Below are positions 22,805 through 33,779 of a stretch of DNA of 64,000 nucleotides, piece after piece (the first letter of the stretch is position 1; the number at the start of each line of letters is the position of its first letter). Made by a program: the position numbers and the translations under genes. The DNA is from Polytrichum commune (lineage: Eukaryota; Streptophyta; Polytrichopsida; Polytrichales; Polytrichaceae): the NCBI GenBank assembly GCA_950295325.1, contig OX485803.1, forward strand, positions 21,700,001-21,764,000, written 5' to 3'. Under the pieces are notes generated by a model. That model saw only the letters and a program-made list of their open reading frames with translations. It was not told the origin of the DNA and searched no databases.

Positions 22805-25462
22805 GGCCAGAAGGTGGACAGCTTCTTGATTTTCTGGAGACGCTTGAGAAGTCTCTCGGGTGCGACAGTACTAGTTACTGTCACTCTCTTGTTCCACTGA
22901 TCACATGTCACCCTCTCCACATCTGCACCACCATCACCCAAATTTAAATCAGCTGAGCAGACATAGCATTCTCAAGCGACGTGGTGACATAGCATCCACC
23001 CTAGATAAGAATTTTAGAGAGTATGCACTTTTTGGCAACTTCTCTAGGTTGAATCAAGGACCTTAAAAATGCTATGGAAGAACAATGGTACCATCCAGGG
23101 TATTTTCTAGTTTTTATAACTTGGGTGAGGGAAGCACTGAAATTGTTACCGATTTCTGGCTACATATGGCCATTAAACAAAACACTGATGCTACCCTAGG
23201 AGCAAACTACATGTACTAGCTAGCTCCCCAACTCACCAACATTACGCTGTGATCTTCTTCTGACAAATGTAGGCAAAATGTAGAAGAAATGTGAGAAAAA
23301 TACTGGTAGGGTGGTCTCACTCACCATCAACGTCCATAAGCTCATCCTTCACCTTCTTCTCGCAATGGGCGCAACACAATGGCACCATAAAGTGCAACGT
23401 CTGCACATACCACAAATGCACAGTCAGTTGGCATGCACAGATCCTCACAACGTAGACAAAGGTCGGTTAATAAATAAATAACAATCGCCTCATTAACTGC
23501 TTGGCCAGCTTATATATACAATGAGATGAAATTAGACAGGAGTTAACACGCCACCAATCATCTCAATTGCTTAGCCAGCTTACAAAAACTGACATGGAGG
23601 TTAAAACTAGACAGACTAATCGTCTCAAATACTTGCTTGGCAAGCTTATGGATATTTACTTGGAGGTTAGTGTTGTTGCGAGGCTGCAGGACACCCGCAA
23701 TTCGAGCCGGGCTCTGCTTAACTTGGGCCTGATTTTCCTGCACCCGGTATGTGACATCATTGAAGGGCACGAAGGTGGCATTGAACAATTGCTGCTGTTG
23801 CTGTTGCTGTTGCTGTTGTTGTTGTTGCAATTGTTGTTGCTGTTGGAGGTTAAAGGGGTAGGTCGCAATTTCTGGGCCATGGAATTGGGGTGCCTCCATG
23901 GGAACTGGGAGTGCTACCCCGGAGTACGGCGTGGCAGGGCGCTGCATCAAGGGATTGCGCCTGTAAATGTGTGAGTCATCGGTGAAGGTGGAAGGGTAGG
24001 GCGCCATATCCAAATTCTCATTGTTGGTGTTGGTATTGATATTTGGGCGCTTCCACCCCGGGTGCTGCTGGTGGCTCACTATCCATGTCGGCTCATTGGG
24101 GCCGTAGAACAGCTGCAGTCACCGAAGAGCAACCAAAGAAAAATCAGAAACTGCGTTGGAAATGCAGCAAAGTAGTAGCGACCAATGGAGTGATATTCCT
24201 TTAGAAGGTCGATCAACTTCAACTTCAGAATACTTGTGAAGATGATGAACCATGTGACAATCAAAGACTACAAAACCGACAAGGAAAAAGGCGTTGATGC
24301 GAAAAGAAAGTCTGGCTCAATTCACCATGAAACCATGACGCAACCAAAGACTATGTACAACGCAGACTCTCTATAAGGAAGTGAAAGAGCAAAGACAACT
24401 CACTTCGCTTGACCTCGCAGCTAGCTAATCGACAGTCCAAGAGACTAGAAAGGATAGTCTAATGCCACTGCCCCCACAGTGCAGACCCACGGAAACACAC
24501 ACTGCTTCAGAAAAAGCAGCAACGTCAATTGGGACAAAACACTTCCAGAGATCATCGTTTAAATGCAGCAAAGTAGCAAGCAAAGGAGTGATCAATGGCA
24601 GAGCAATGAACTTCAACCTCGCAAAATTGCACAAAGTGCAAATGCAACAAAATCAACAATGGATGCATGGAAAGAGCAAAACTCACTTCGCTTCGCTTCA
24701 TTTCACTTCACCTTCCGGCTAATTAGCAACCCAAGAACTAGAAAAGATAGTCAATGCCATCCCCACAATGCAGACCCACGAAAACATATAGAGTTTCAGA
24801 CAATGCAGCAACTTTAATTGTCAACAGTATATATTCCGTCAGAGATCACATTAATGCAGCAAAGTAGCAAGCAATGGAGTGGTCAAAAGCAGAGCAATGA
24901 GCCTCCGGATTGATCAGCTTCAACCTTACAAAGTGCATTGCTCACTCACAAATTGGTGAAAATGCAACGCTCTCTCCTTGCATAGCACAAAGTGCAAGTG
25001 CATCAAAACCGACAAGGAAGGAATTGAAACAGCAAAGACTCACTTCACTTCACGCCACCGTGCAGCTAATTAACAACCCAGGAGACTAACTTAGAAAATA
25101 TAGTTCAATGCTACCCCCACAATGCAGAACCACGGAGACACACACGACTTCAGATACAGCATCAACTGTCATGGCAAACACATTTCTCCCATTACCATCG
25201 CACAAATGCGGCAAAGTTGCAAGCAATGGCAGAGCAAGGAGCCTCACGATTGATCAACTTCCACCTCACAATGCAATTCTCTGAAAATGCACTGCTCACT
25301 CCTCGCATTGCAGAAAGCACAAATGCAACAACACCGACAGGGAAGGCATGGAAACAGCAACGACACATCACTTCACTTCACTTCACTTCACTACACTACA
25401 CTACACTACGAAAATAAAAAGTGCTCGAGAATTGAGCAACTCACCTCAGTCATGGACATCAT
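22468..25462 (-). CDS. HMA (heavy-metal-associated) domain protein with polyglutamine tracts
   Basis: Predicted metallochaperone-like protein. By-eye exons (minus strand): 25462-25445, 24112-23660, 23400-23325, 22922-22468; joined, 333 aa. Residues 1-157 hold LFYGPNEPTWIV and a Gln run near residue 85. The HMA domain starts about residue 158 with MVPLCCAHCEKKVKDEL, a CxxC metal-binding motif, and continues across the last intron through VERVTCDQWNKRVTVTS and LLKRLQKIKKLSTFWP, matching plant HPP/HIPP-type HMA domains. The tail is a long polyQ run, then repeated LQQQQQ hexapeptides and Asn/Gln-rich sequence ending TPNGF. There is no C-terminal CaaX box, so it is not an isoprenylated (HIPP) protein. 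Start chosen at the double ATG just before the exon 1 donor. The tiny first exon is the weakest part of the model. Confidence 0.78.
22617..22803 (-). repeat. coding CAG/CAA repeat (polyQ) in the HMA gene
   Basis: On the plus strand this appears as an 18-bp-periodic ttgctgctgttgttgcaa-type array (about 22617-22720), followed by a largely pure (CTG)n run at about 22770-22803. On the coding strand these give LQQQQQ repeats and an uninterrupted CAG-coded glutamine run. A second, shorter tract lies at 23790-23845. Pure CAG runs are typically length-polymorphic. Confidence 0.85.
24150..25440. repeat. diverged tandem array (about 290-370 bp units) in HMA-gene intron 1
   Basis: Units share phrases such as atgcagcaaagtagcaagca, gcagagcaatgaacttcaac, cacttcacttcac and cccccacaatgcagaccc or close variants. 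Successive unit starts fall near 24155, 24420, 24717 and 25066. The array fills most of the first intron (24113-25444) and ends in short (cactt)n/(ctaca)n microsatellites near 25370-25408. Confidence 0.7.
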
Positions 25463-25689
25463 CTTCGCTGCAGCACAAACTCCACAGAATTATCTCTGAA
25501 ATGCCAAAACTCTCTCAAACTCCAACCACAGAACGAGAGAGGGAAGTTGCGAGTGAGCGAGCGACCAACCAACCAACCAACCAAACAATCAATGAATGTT
25601 TGCGAGAATCGAGGGAGAAAACACAGGCGTGTGATGATCGACGACAGATTGAATGTAAGTGAGTAGGTGGACGAGAAAAGGTGCGATTG

Positions 25690-25975
25690 AATGTCGCGCC
25701 GGGAGGGACGAATATAAAGGCCGGGGCTGGGGAAGCCGCGGTGTTAGGGTCGTCTACTTCCACGGTCGTAGGGGCCGCAGGGCCCCAACGGACACTTGGC
25801 GCGGGTCGCCGTTGCGGGGGTCAGACTGGACTGTGCAACGGCGACATGAGCGTCGAGTCCGTTGGAGCACCTGACCCCTTACTCGAGTGCCTTGGTACCA
25901 TCACGGCGTGTGAAGAAGTGCTCATTAGCTCTATAAACCCCACACAAGCCTATTGTTGTTGTTGTTGTTGACCCT
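25690..25975. other. GC-rich island upstream of the HMA gene
   Basis: Locally GC-rich against AT-rich surroundings, with gaatataaagg (25711) and ctctataaacc (about 25929) as TATA-like motifs on the plus strand, and a (ttg)n run at the right end. It lies about 230-510 bp upstream of the HMA start, so it may be promoter or first-exon sequence of that gene or of a divergent transcript. The plus frame through it shows no domain, and I do not call it a gene. Confidence 0.3.
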
Positions 25976-26110
25976 AAAACCGACACTTCCATAAACTTTT
26001 TCTATTTCAGGAAAGTTAAATGGTTTGGAAAAGATTTCAAGAAGTCTCTATAGATATGAAAAAGTATGAAGACCGTATAGGAAAAAAAAATCAAAAAAAT
26101 AATAGATTTG

Positions 26111-26314
26111 TACCCTCCCCACACCTATTGGTGGGCACAACCAGCGATCAGCTCCCACTAGTATGGGGGACTTTTCCGTTCGATTTTAGCTAGCAAATGG
26201 TTGAAACCCATGTATGGTATGTGTGGTCATCGGCTAAAAGCGACAGAAAAGTCCCCCAGCAGAGTAGTGGGAGTTGTCTGTTGGCTATGCCCACCGGTAT
26301 GTGTGGGGAGGGTA
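26111..26314. mobile_element. 204-bp MITE-like element, family C
   Basis: The ends taccctccccacac and gtgtggggagggta are perfect inverted complements. The arms extend imperfectly for about 80 bp each, including gtgggca, ctcccacta, gggggacttttc and attttagc with their inverse complements. There is no ORF. The structure is a textbook foldback/MITE. Flanking bases do not give me an unambiguous target-site duplication. Confidence 0.75.
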
Positions 26315-27544
26315 TCATATGCAACCTACATAATTATTTGAATTAGTACTAAGAAATTAGCCTTACTTGGGGGGGGGGGGGAGGAGGGTCTTTTGATGTG
26401 GGATTCTTAGGTGAGGATTGCCACAAACTTGGGGGCACTTTACACATGAGATTGAAGGCCCATGATCATTGCATTCTAAGATCTCTTATTGGTCGAAAGG
26501 GGCAACAACATCCAAGTTCACTTCTCACTAGAAGGTGAAGGCCTAAGGGCCCAAAGAAATTATCATGGGTGAAAAATCTACATGGATTTGTACATGGTGG
26601 ACTATAAATAATGTTTTCATGGTCTGCTGCAACTAGCATCATGCCCACCTCCAAGAGGTAGGCTTGACACAAATTCCAGTAGACCATGTCAATGGTCATG
26701 CCTTTGGATGAGGTCAAGGGCCCTCACAATTATGTAGTCACGACCCTTGGCTCATGTGTTTAGTGGCCCTTAGCCTTATTCTAGGTGAAAGTCTTTTATT
26801 AAAGGAAGATGTTGTCCCCCTTTTGTGGAACACTTCGTACATTGCCTCGTTGAGCATATAGATCTTAGATTTATCCCTTGTGACTAGTCAAATGTTGGTG
26901 CTCTTCTTGAATCATTCTTGTATCCTTCTTACACCGCCACTATGAATGGCCAAAGTGGTGTTGTTTTGTACTTAATGCCACCTATGATTAATTGCTTTTA
27001 AAATTGACTTACTTGATAGCAATGGTGTAGTCACTTGTTGATGGTTTAAGGATGAAAAATAGTTGTTGCCAAAAGGAAGGTAGGAAGGTAATTCTTTAAG
27101 ACACTACTACCGTAAGACTTGTAGGCTTAGCGTGGGCACTTCCAATTGCAAAGAGAGATTGCCCATTAGATCGGTTCAAGATTTGTCTCAACCAATTAGC
27201 GATTGTAAATTATTTAGATTGTCATTTCAAGTTTCAAAATTGGGGTTGAGAGGTGATTAATTAGTTCTTTAGCTCTTATTTTCCTGAAGAATTTATGTAT
27301 TTTCAAGATCAATTTTAAAATGATGAGATTTCCAAACTTGTTTTTATGAAACATCCATGAAACAAAAATATTGACATAATGTCGAAAAACACATCCGTAT
27401 AATTGGACCTTCTCCATAAGGTCGCGAGCTTCATGTAAGCATTTTCAAAGAAAACAATTCAAGATTATTCTTCATAAAATGGAGATGACATTCACTTGCC
27501 TTGATGTTTTCTAGATATGTTCACCTTTTAAAGACTTATGGAAG

Positions 27545-27552
<8 letters not shown>

Positions 27553-27592
<40 letters not shown>
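27553..27592. repeat. (AT)n microsatellite
   Basis: About 20 uninterrupted AT dinucleotides, likely length-variable. Confidence 0.95.
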
Positions 27593-27595
<3 letters not shown>

Positions 27596-28984
27596 TATCT
27601 CCATATGTATAGAGTCTTGAACAACATTGAATAATGAAAATTTGTCATTCAATTCATCAAATGTGATGTTTTGTTTCTAACCTTTTAACCCTTTTAATCA
27701 TCTTGGTGATACACATATCAAATTTGAAACAAATGATACAATTGTATTTCTTATGAGTTACTTAAGGTTATTACTTCCAAATTTGATATTTAGGCCATGT
27801 CAATTTTTTACTCTATTTTGTGGTTTTGCTTACCAATAGAAAAAAAATTCCCAACAACCCCTTTCTAGGAGATAAACACCATTCAAGGATCAAAAGTTGG
27901 TAGTTTTTAAGAATTTAGTGATTTCATCCGAAAAAAAGCATTCACCAGTTGAAAGGTTGGCTATGAGCTCAATGGAAAATCATAAATAAATAAATTGAAA
28001 TCCATTACTTGAAACTTTGTTATGAAGTAAACTATGCACGCTCCTCTCCCCCTCCCCCCAAATATTTATTATTAAAAATATTTTTTAAAAAAACTTATTT
28101 ATTTGCTTATATTCTCTTCTCAAACAAGACCTCCCATTGGTGTTAAGGGGGTTGGAGGAATGATGTGGTAACCATAGTATGGTCTCTAAGGACATTGAGG
28201 GTCCAAAGCTAAGGTCTTTGGACTTATTGCGATGGGCAAGTATTCCAACTCCACATGCATTTTTGGTTGTTGGATTGGCTCAGGAATCAGTCAGGGGGTG
28301 GGCTCTTCATTGGAAACCTATATGGTGTGTGGGTCACTATGATATTAGACCCCCTATATATGAGAAGTTTATACATAGAAACAAATGTATATGTACTTAC
28401 GTAATGATAAAAATAGACATATATATATATATACACACACTAAGCTTTTCAATTCGATGTGATAAATGACTTCATTATATATACAAACTATACATCATGA
28501 ATTAAATAAGCCTTTATTACATGTAAAATCTACTTTCACTTTCAAATGAGAAAATAATTGATTTTTTTTCCCCATAGCATGTAACTCAACGATTGTATCA
28601 AATAAATAAATAAAGATATCAATAACCTAGCCACAAATTAGACAACAAAATTAAAGGAAGCCAATGGGAGCTCCCAAGAGCCTCTAGTTTGTAAAAACCT
28701 AGACCCAAATGCAAACCTTAACAAGAGGAGACATGGTGGTTATTGAGGATAATGATCATATGAAATGATGAATGAAAAGATGCAGTGGATGAAACTAACA
28801 CATCTATTGTCAATTTCTTTATCTTAACATCTACCTTTACTTCAAAAATTTAATAACCTTTTTAGATGTATACACTAGAGACAAAAAAAACCTTTTTTGT
28901 ATATATATTATGTAACTAATGCCTCAAATAATACACCTTTTTACACTCATGTTAGTTTGTCCTTGGCATGAAGAGTCCACCCCC

Positions 28985-30165
28985 CAAGGGGAATCACATC
29001 ATCTAGTTAGCAATTCCAAATCACTCAAGCTGTCATTTCAGGTTTGAGGATTAGAGTTGAGGTGTAAAAGTTATAAGAGGTCAAGGTGATAAATATTTTT
29101 TATTTATTTATTTTAAAGTGATCACATACTAGGCCCCTCCAATTGTGTTAATGATTGAAATTAGGATGATTAATATATTTTGATAGTGCTCCAATTAATT
29201 GATTGCTCGTAGTTGGTGGTGGTGTGTTGTACCAAAGAGGGGAGGTGAGCCCTACAATTGTCTCACAAAGCTAAGGTATGTGGCCCTATTGTATGCACCT
29301 CCAACTTCATCTACATTAATTGTTGTTGGATCAACTTAGGAATCGTATCATTCAGTTAGCAACCTAGATCATCATTTTGAGTTTCAAAATTTAAGTTGAG
29401 ATGCAAAAGTTGTAAGAGGTCAAAGTGGAGATTCTCTTTCTCTTTGAGTGATCATGTATCCATTCCCAACTGTGTTGAGTATTGAACTTGGAATGATTAA
29501 TACATATTGAGCATATAGTCCAATCTCAATGGTTAATAGGTAACCCAGGTGTTCCTTGAGTGTTTGGGTTGTGCCATAAAGGGGTGATGAGCTCTACAAA
29601 CACCACATGTTAGCAATTGCAAACCATGCATATCATCTTTTCAAAGTTTGATTATCAAAGTCGACATGCAAAAAATAATAAGAGGTCAAAGCGACGATGT
29701 TCTTTCCTGTAAGCGATCATATAGGCCCTCCCAATTATGATATCTCTTGAACCTAGACTCAATTGTGAATAAATTTTTGAGCATACAATCCAATCTCAAG
29801 TGTTTATCATTTAATTGAATGGTTGTGTTGTGAAGGGGTGATCACAATCACTATGGTATGTGGCAATATACACTTCCACTTCCACATATATATTTGGCCG
29901 TTGGATCAACTCAAGAATTATCTCATCCAATTAGCAATTTACACAAATCATTATTTTAAGTTCCAAAATTGAAGTTGAGATGCAAAAATTAATAAAAGTC
30001 CAAGTGAAGATTCTCTGTCTCCTTAAGTGATTGTATAGGCCATCCCAATTGCATTCAATAGTAACCTACAAAGGTCAATACATACTAAGCATAAAATTCA
30101 ATCTCACTATAACACATGTCTTTTTTTTTTAATTTTTAATTTAATTTTTAACTTTTACTACAAGA
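28985..30165 (+). repeat. cluster of four R1 repeat copies
   Basis: Successive copies start near 28985, 29265, 29600 and 29850. Each contains variants of caaaagttataagaggtcaa, gatcatataggccctcccaa, a gaacctagaatg-type phrase and tccaatctca. The close head-to-tail packing, unlike the single intronic copies elsewhere, suggests local tandem amplification or repeated insertion. Confidence 0.65.
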
Positions 30166-31945
30166 CTTGCCTATGTCACTCAGTAATTGGAGTCCGATTA
30201 TATAGAGTGACCCGTAAGGGAGGCAAGATCATTGTCTCCAAATTTTATCATAATAATTGATTCTTTCTACAAAGTTGTAGAGATTCGTACCACATCCACA
30301 AAATTAGTATAATTCCACATGGCCTCCATGAGAGCCATTAAATATCTATTTTGAAAGCATTAAGCTTTTGAAAACTTAGACTTATTAGACTAATGACGCC
30401 GTAACATGATTGCCATGTACATATTTGACAAAATGCTCATGAGTTCATGTACTATCAAGTTATGTGGAGTGGACATACATTTGTGGTGGCATGTGGGAGT
30501 TGGAGACGTAATTAGTGATTTTGCAAGTGTGAAATGTAACAAGGGAATGACATCTAAGTTAGGGGAACAAGCTCATAAAGCCACCTAGTGGAAATATGAC
30601 ATCTATTGGTGGAAAAAGCTCTAGTACATGAGAGCTAATGATTCCCTCATTAATTTCCCAAAATCCTTGACACCTTATGGGTTGGGGAGAGGGAATTATC
30701 GTATACAAGCGAACCTCTCATCCATCCAACATTAAAACTTAGTTTTTTTTGCGGTTTGTTGTTGGTCTTGTTGATTAATGAATGGCCTTGAGCTCATTAA
30801 TTCGGATATTTGAAGTTAATTATGGTGTCAAAAGAATCATCTAGACTACTTTAGGGCTTTCATGTTGGATGAATGAGAGGTGTGCTTGTATATGATAATT
30901 GTCACTTTCCTTATGGGCCTGGCAAGATGGTGAGACAAAACATTAAAGTTGAGATGACAACTCACTGTGGACTTTACATGTATTTCATGGTTAACTATTG
31001 TCATTAAAGGATTTAATGTAAGTATTGGACCTAATTTAGTCATTTATTGTGAATGAACACCTATATTGGAGTCAAATGTGATCTAGTGTAGATCAAAGAA
31101 TGGACACTTAGAAAAATACCATATTCAAAAGAGATTGGACTGTATGCTCAAAATGATCATTTAAGTACATTTGGACAAACCACTTGCAATGTCCATAAAT
31201 AATAAGAGATGTGCACTTGTGAAGGCAAAAACATCAATCGACATTGACAAAAGCAACAACACGACAACCACAACTTCAAATGTTTGTATTCCATGTTCGC
31301 CAACCATCATATTTGTGTAGTTTTGCGATCTAGTCGTACAACATATTGGGGGTTTGAAATTGTCCAAAATTCATACATAAATCCTTTAAGTTTGACTTGA
31401 TAGTTAGAGGTTTTGTGCACTTCAATTCAATTGCAAAGTTGAATACCATGAACTCACGGAGACAAAGATGTGTCATAGCCACTTGTGTATTCAATTACTA
31501 TGGAAATAAAGTGCATCAACTATATAATTCATATATGCACCAAGGAAATTGGCAACACATGTATTATTATTAGGATGAAATGGCTACTTCCTTATCACTT
31601 AAGGCGAATTGGTCGGTCTTGAATGGATCAATCCACTACCATTAAGAAGTCGATTTAGACTTGGAATTCATGATAATTTTCCATAGGGCAAGAGGAGGAT
31701 GGTGTAATGCATGTTTGTTGATAGGTGGACACGTAACATGTTTTCAACAAGTGCGAACAAAAATCTATGCTGATGGGATTAGTGTGGTTTGGTGTTTATC
31801 AAATTTCATTTTGTTGAGACCACATCAAGTGAAATATGTTCCATAAGTGTTTTAAATTTGGAGATGAGTATGTCGAGGTCTTTAAGTTTATCAATGAAGG
31901 AAGTATGTAAATGACCATGATGCATATTGTTATAACAAGGGGGGA

Positions 31946-32928
31946 TGTCATGCAACTGTCCATAAGGAGTGCCCAAAACACCATGGGCACAAGGGGGACC
32001 CTGGAGTGACACCTGGGACTTGTGACGCCGTTGGTGAGAGGGCCCAAGTGATCCTAGTGTGGGTGAGGGCCCCGGGCGTTGGGAACGCCTCCCACCCACA
32101 AAGACTAGGAGGCATGAGGGTAAGGCCATGAGCTATGCATAGCTCATGGCGTGATGATTCTAGAATGCTCAAGAACACCTCAATTGGAGGTGTGAGCTAA
32201 GAGATATGGCAATTTGAGTGGGGCGCGGTCCCGGGACAACGCCTTGGTACAACAGTGGCATGGGAGTGGCTCCCGGGACTGCTAAGGTTTGAACAGGCAT
32301 AACTTTCTCAATACTTGCCCGAAGGGGGCAATTGAGGAGTTCATCGGCATCTACGTGAAGTGTAGATGAAGATGGAGTGGTTGCTTGTTAGCGTTAGAGA
32401 TCACATAAGGAAGTTATGATGGTCTGAAGCTGCTAGGGGGCTTCTAGGCCCAGCGGCTAAGGGAAAATGTCTACTTGGCCCCAACTCTTGGTAGAGAGAC
32501 AAAAGGTTTCTTGACGGTGGGGTAGGGGCCCCGCATGGAGTGCTAGAGGCTTATATGGGTGAGGTGGTGTGGCCTCACCCACCCGAGGCCGGCAAGGCCT
32601 CCATGGGCATTGGCCCATTGTGAGGCCATAGTTGCCTAGTATGCTTCGGGTTGTTGTAGACTTGTAGTGTTGCTCCGGCAACGCGATGATCAACATAGGA
32701 TTGGACTTCCATGGATGAAAGTCCACATCTAAGAATTGGTTACCGATTAAGGGATGAGTCCCAAAAGCAAAATAGGAGGGTTGGTTCCCTCTTATGAACT
32801 ATATATAAGGTCCGGGGTAGGAGGAGCTAATCATTAGCATGGCGGAATGCGAAGGGTTAGCGCTCGTGATCCTTGCTAGAAATGAAAATGGTTAAGATGG
32901 TTAAGGGGAATTAGCAAGGGTTGCGACA
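31946..32928 (+). repeat. LTR of a retrotransposon (about 983 bp)
   Basis: Begins TGTCATGCAAC and ends GTTGCGACA, which are near-inverted complements with TG...CA ends. A TATA box (tatataag) is at 32802-32809. Two bases after the end lies a tRNA-Met-type primer-binding site. The interior is GC-richer than the flanks. A 26-bp perfect palindrome sits at 32125-32150. No matching 3' LTR was found in the window, so the rest of the element is deleted or lies elsewhere. Confidence 0.7.
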
Positions 32929-32930
32929 CG

Positions 32931-32942
32931 TGGTATCAGAGC
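32931..32942 (+). other. tRNA-Met-type primer-binding site
   Basis: tggtatcagagc is the classic complement to the 3' end of plant initiator tRNA-Met used by many plant LTR retrotransposons. It is followed by agggttccaatttttgagct. Its position two bases after an LTR end supports both calls. Confidence 0.8.
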
Positions 32943-33195
32943 AGGGTTCCAATTTTTGAGCTCGCACCCTTGTTGTCCATGATGGTCTTGGCTCCCATGA
33001 TGTGGTGAAGAAATATGTCTCCTATGATGCCAACGGATCATCTACATTTTGGGTGCAAGTTTGCCCCTACTTCTATTTTTGTCATTGACACATTCTAATT
33101 TTCAATGTTGTGAAAATGGGCCAACTTCATAGAAGTGGGTTGGTTGTATGTTGCATTGTGTAGGGTGCAAGAACCGGGGTTACTAAGATATTGTA

Positions 33196-33776
33196 GACAA
33201 TATTAGCCCACACATGCAAGGCTTGCATTGTGTGAGCCACTGCATGAATTTTGTCATGAAAGAACTACCACACTTGCTCATGATTGAACAAATTGAGAAC
33301 TTGTTGCAATCACTTCACAATAACTTTGTACGGTCATCAAAGAGGCACATTGAGTTCTCCAAATTGTCAAAGATTATGGAGACCAAAGGGTTGAAGATAA
33401 TTTGAAATGTGAAAACGAGGTGGTTGTCTATGTTTTTGCCTCTAAAGACAATGATGACCAAGTAGCGCACTTTGGTACACAAGATGGATGAGGACTCTAT
33501 TGAAATTTGATGCCACAACAACGCTTGCCTCAAGAGATTTGGCTCTTGCCCATTTCAATCTATTGGTTGATTGTAGCCTTGGCCAAATTTGCACCTTTCT
33601 TGGAAATTATCCATCACTTTATTATATTTAGCCAACGCAAGATGTCAAGGTTCATTTTGCAAATTGTATGTGACCCCATGACTACTTTCAAGAGTGATCA
33701 CTTTTGCAAACTAACCGATCTTGTCAACTACCACCATGACACTATGACCTTGATGTGGGTGGTTTCACCCACAAAT
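33196..33776 (+). pseudogene. degraded hAT-like / zinc-finger-transposase fragment
   Basis: One frame from 33214 reads GLHCVSHCMNFVMKEL and then SKRHIEFSKLSKIMETKG, and after a stop continues with VKTRWLSMFLPLK. This pattern (GLHC-x-H, RH-x-EF, METKGLKI, K-x-RW) is what I recall from DUF4371/hAT-like transposase-derived zinc-finger proteins of plants and animals. At least three in-frame stops and a frame change around 33500 show it is dead. It lies within what would be the interior of the LTR element at 31946, so it is either a nested insertion or unrelated neighbouring debris. Confidence 0.5.
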
Positions 33777-33779
33777 TAG

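Larger units (their letters stand above)
26315..31945. other. gene-free AT-rich spacer with repeat R1 cluster
   Basis: No supported gene. It includes a G12 run at about 26370, an (AT)n microsatellite, and a head-to-tail cluster of R1 copies (28980-30165). All open frames are short and without domains. Confidence 0.55.

Noticed and set aside
22552-22947. Plus-strand leucine-rich open frame
   Set aside because: It is the antisense of the CAG/CAA glutamine repeats of the HMA gene.
25681-25971. 96-codon GC-rich plus-strand frame upstream of the HMA gene
   Set aside because: Composition-driven open frame without a domain, ending in a (TTG)n-derived poly-Cys run; more likely promoter or UTR sequence.
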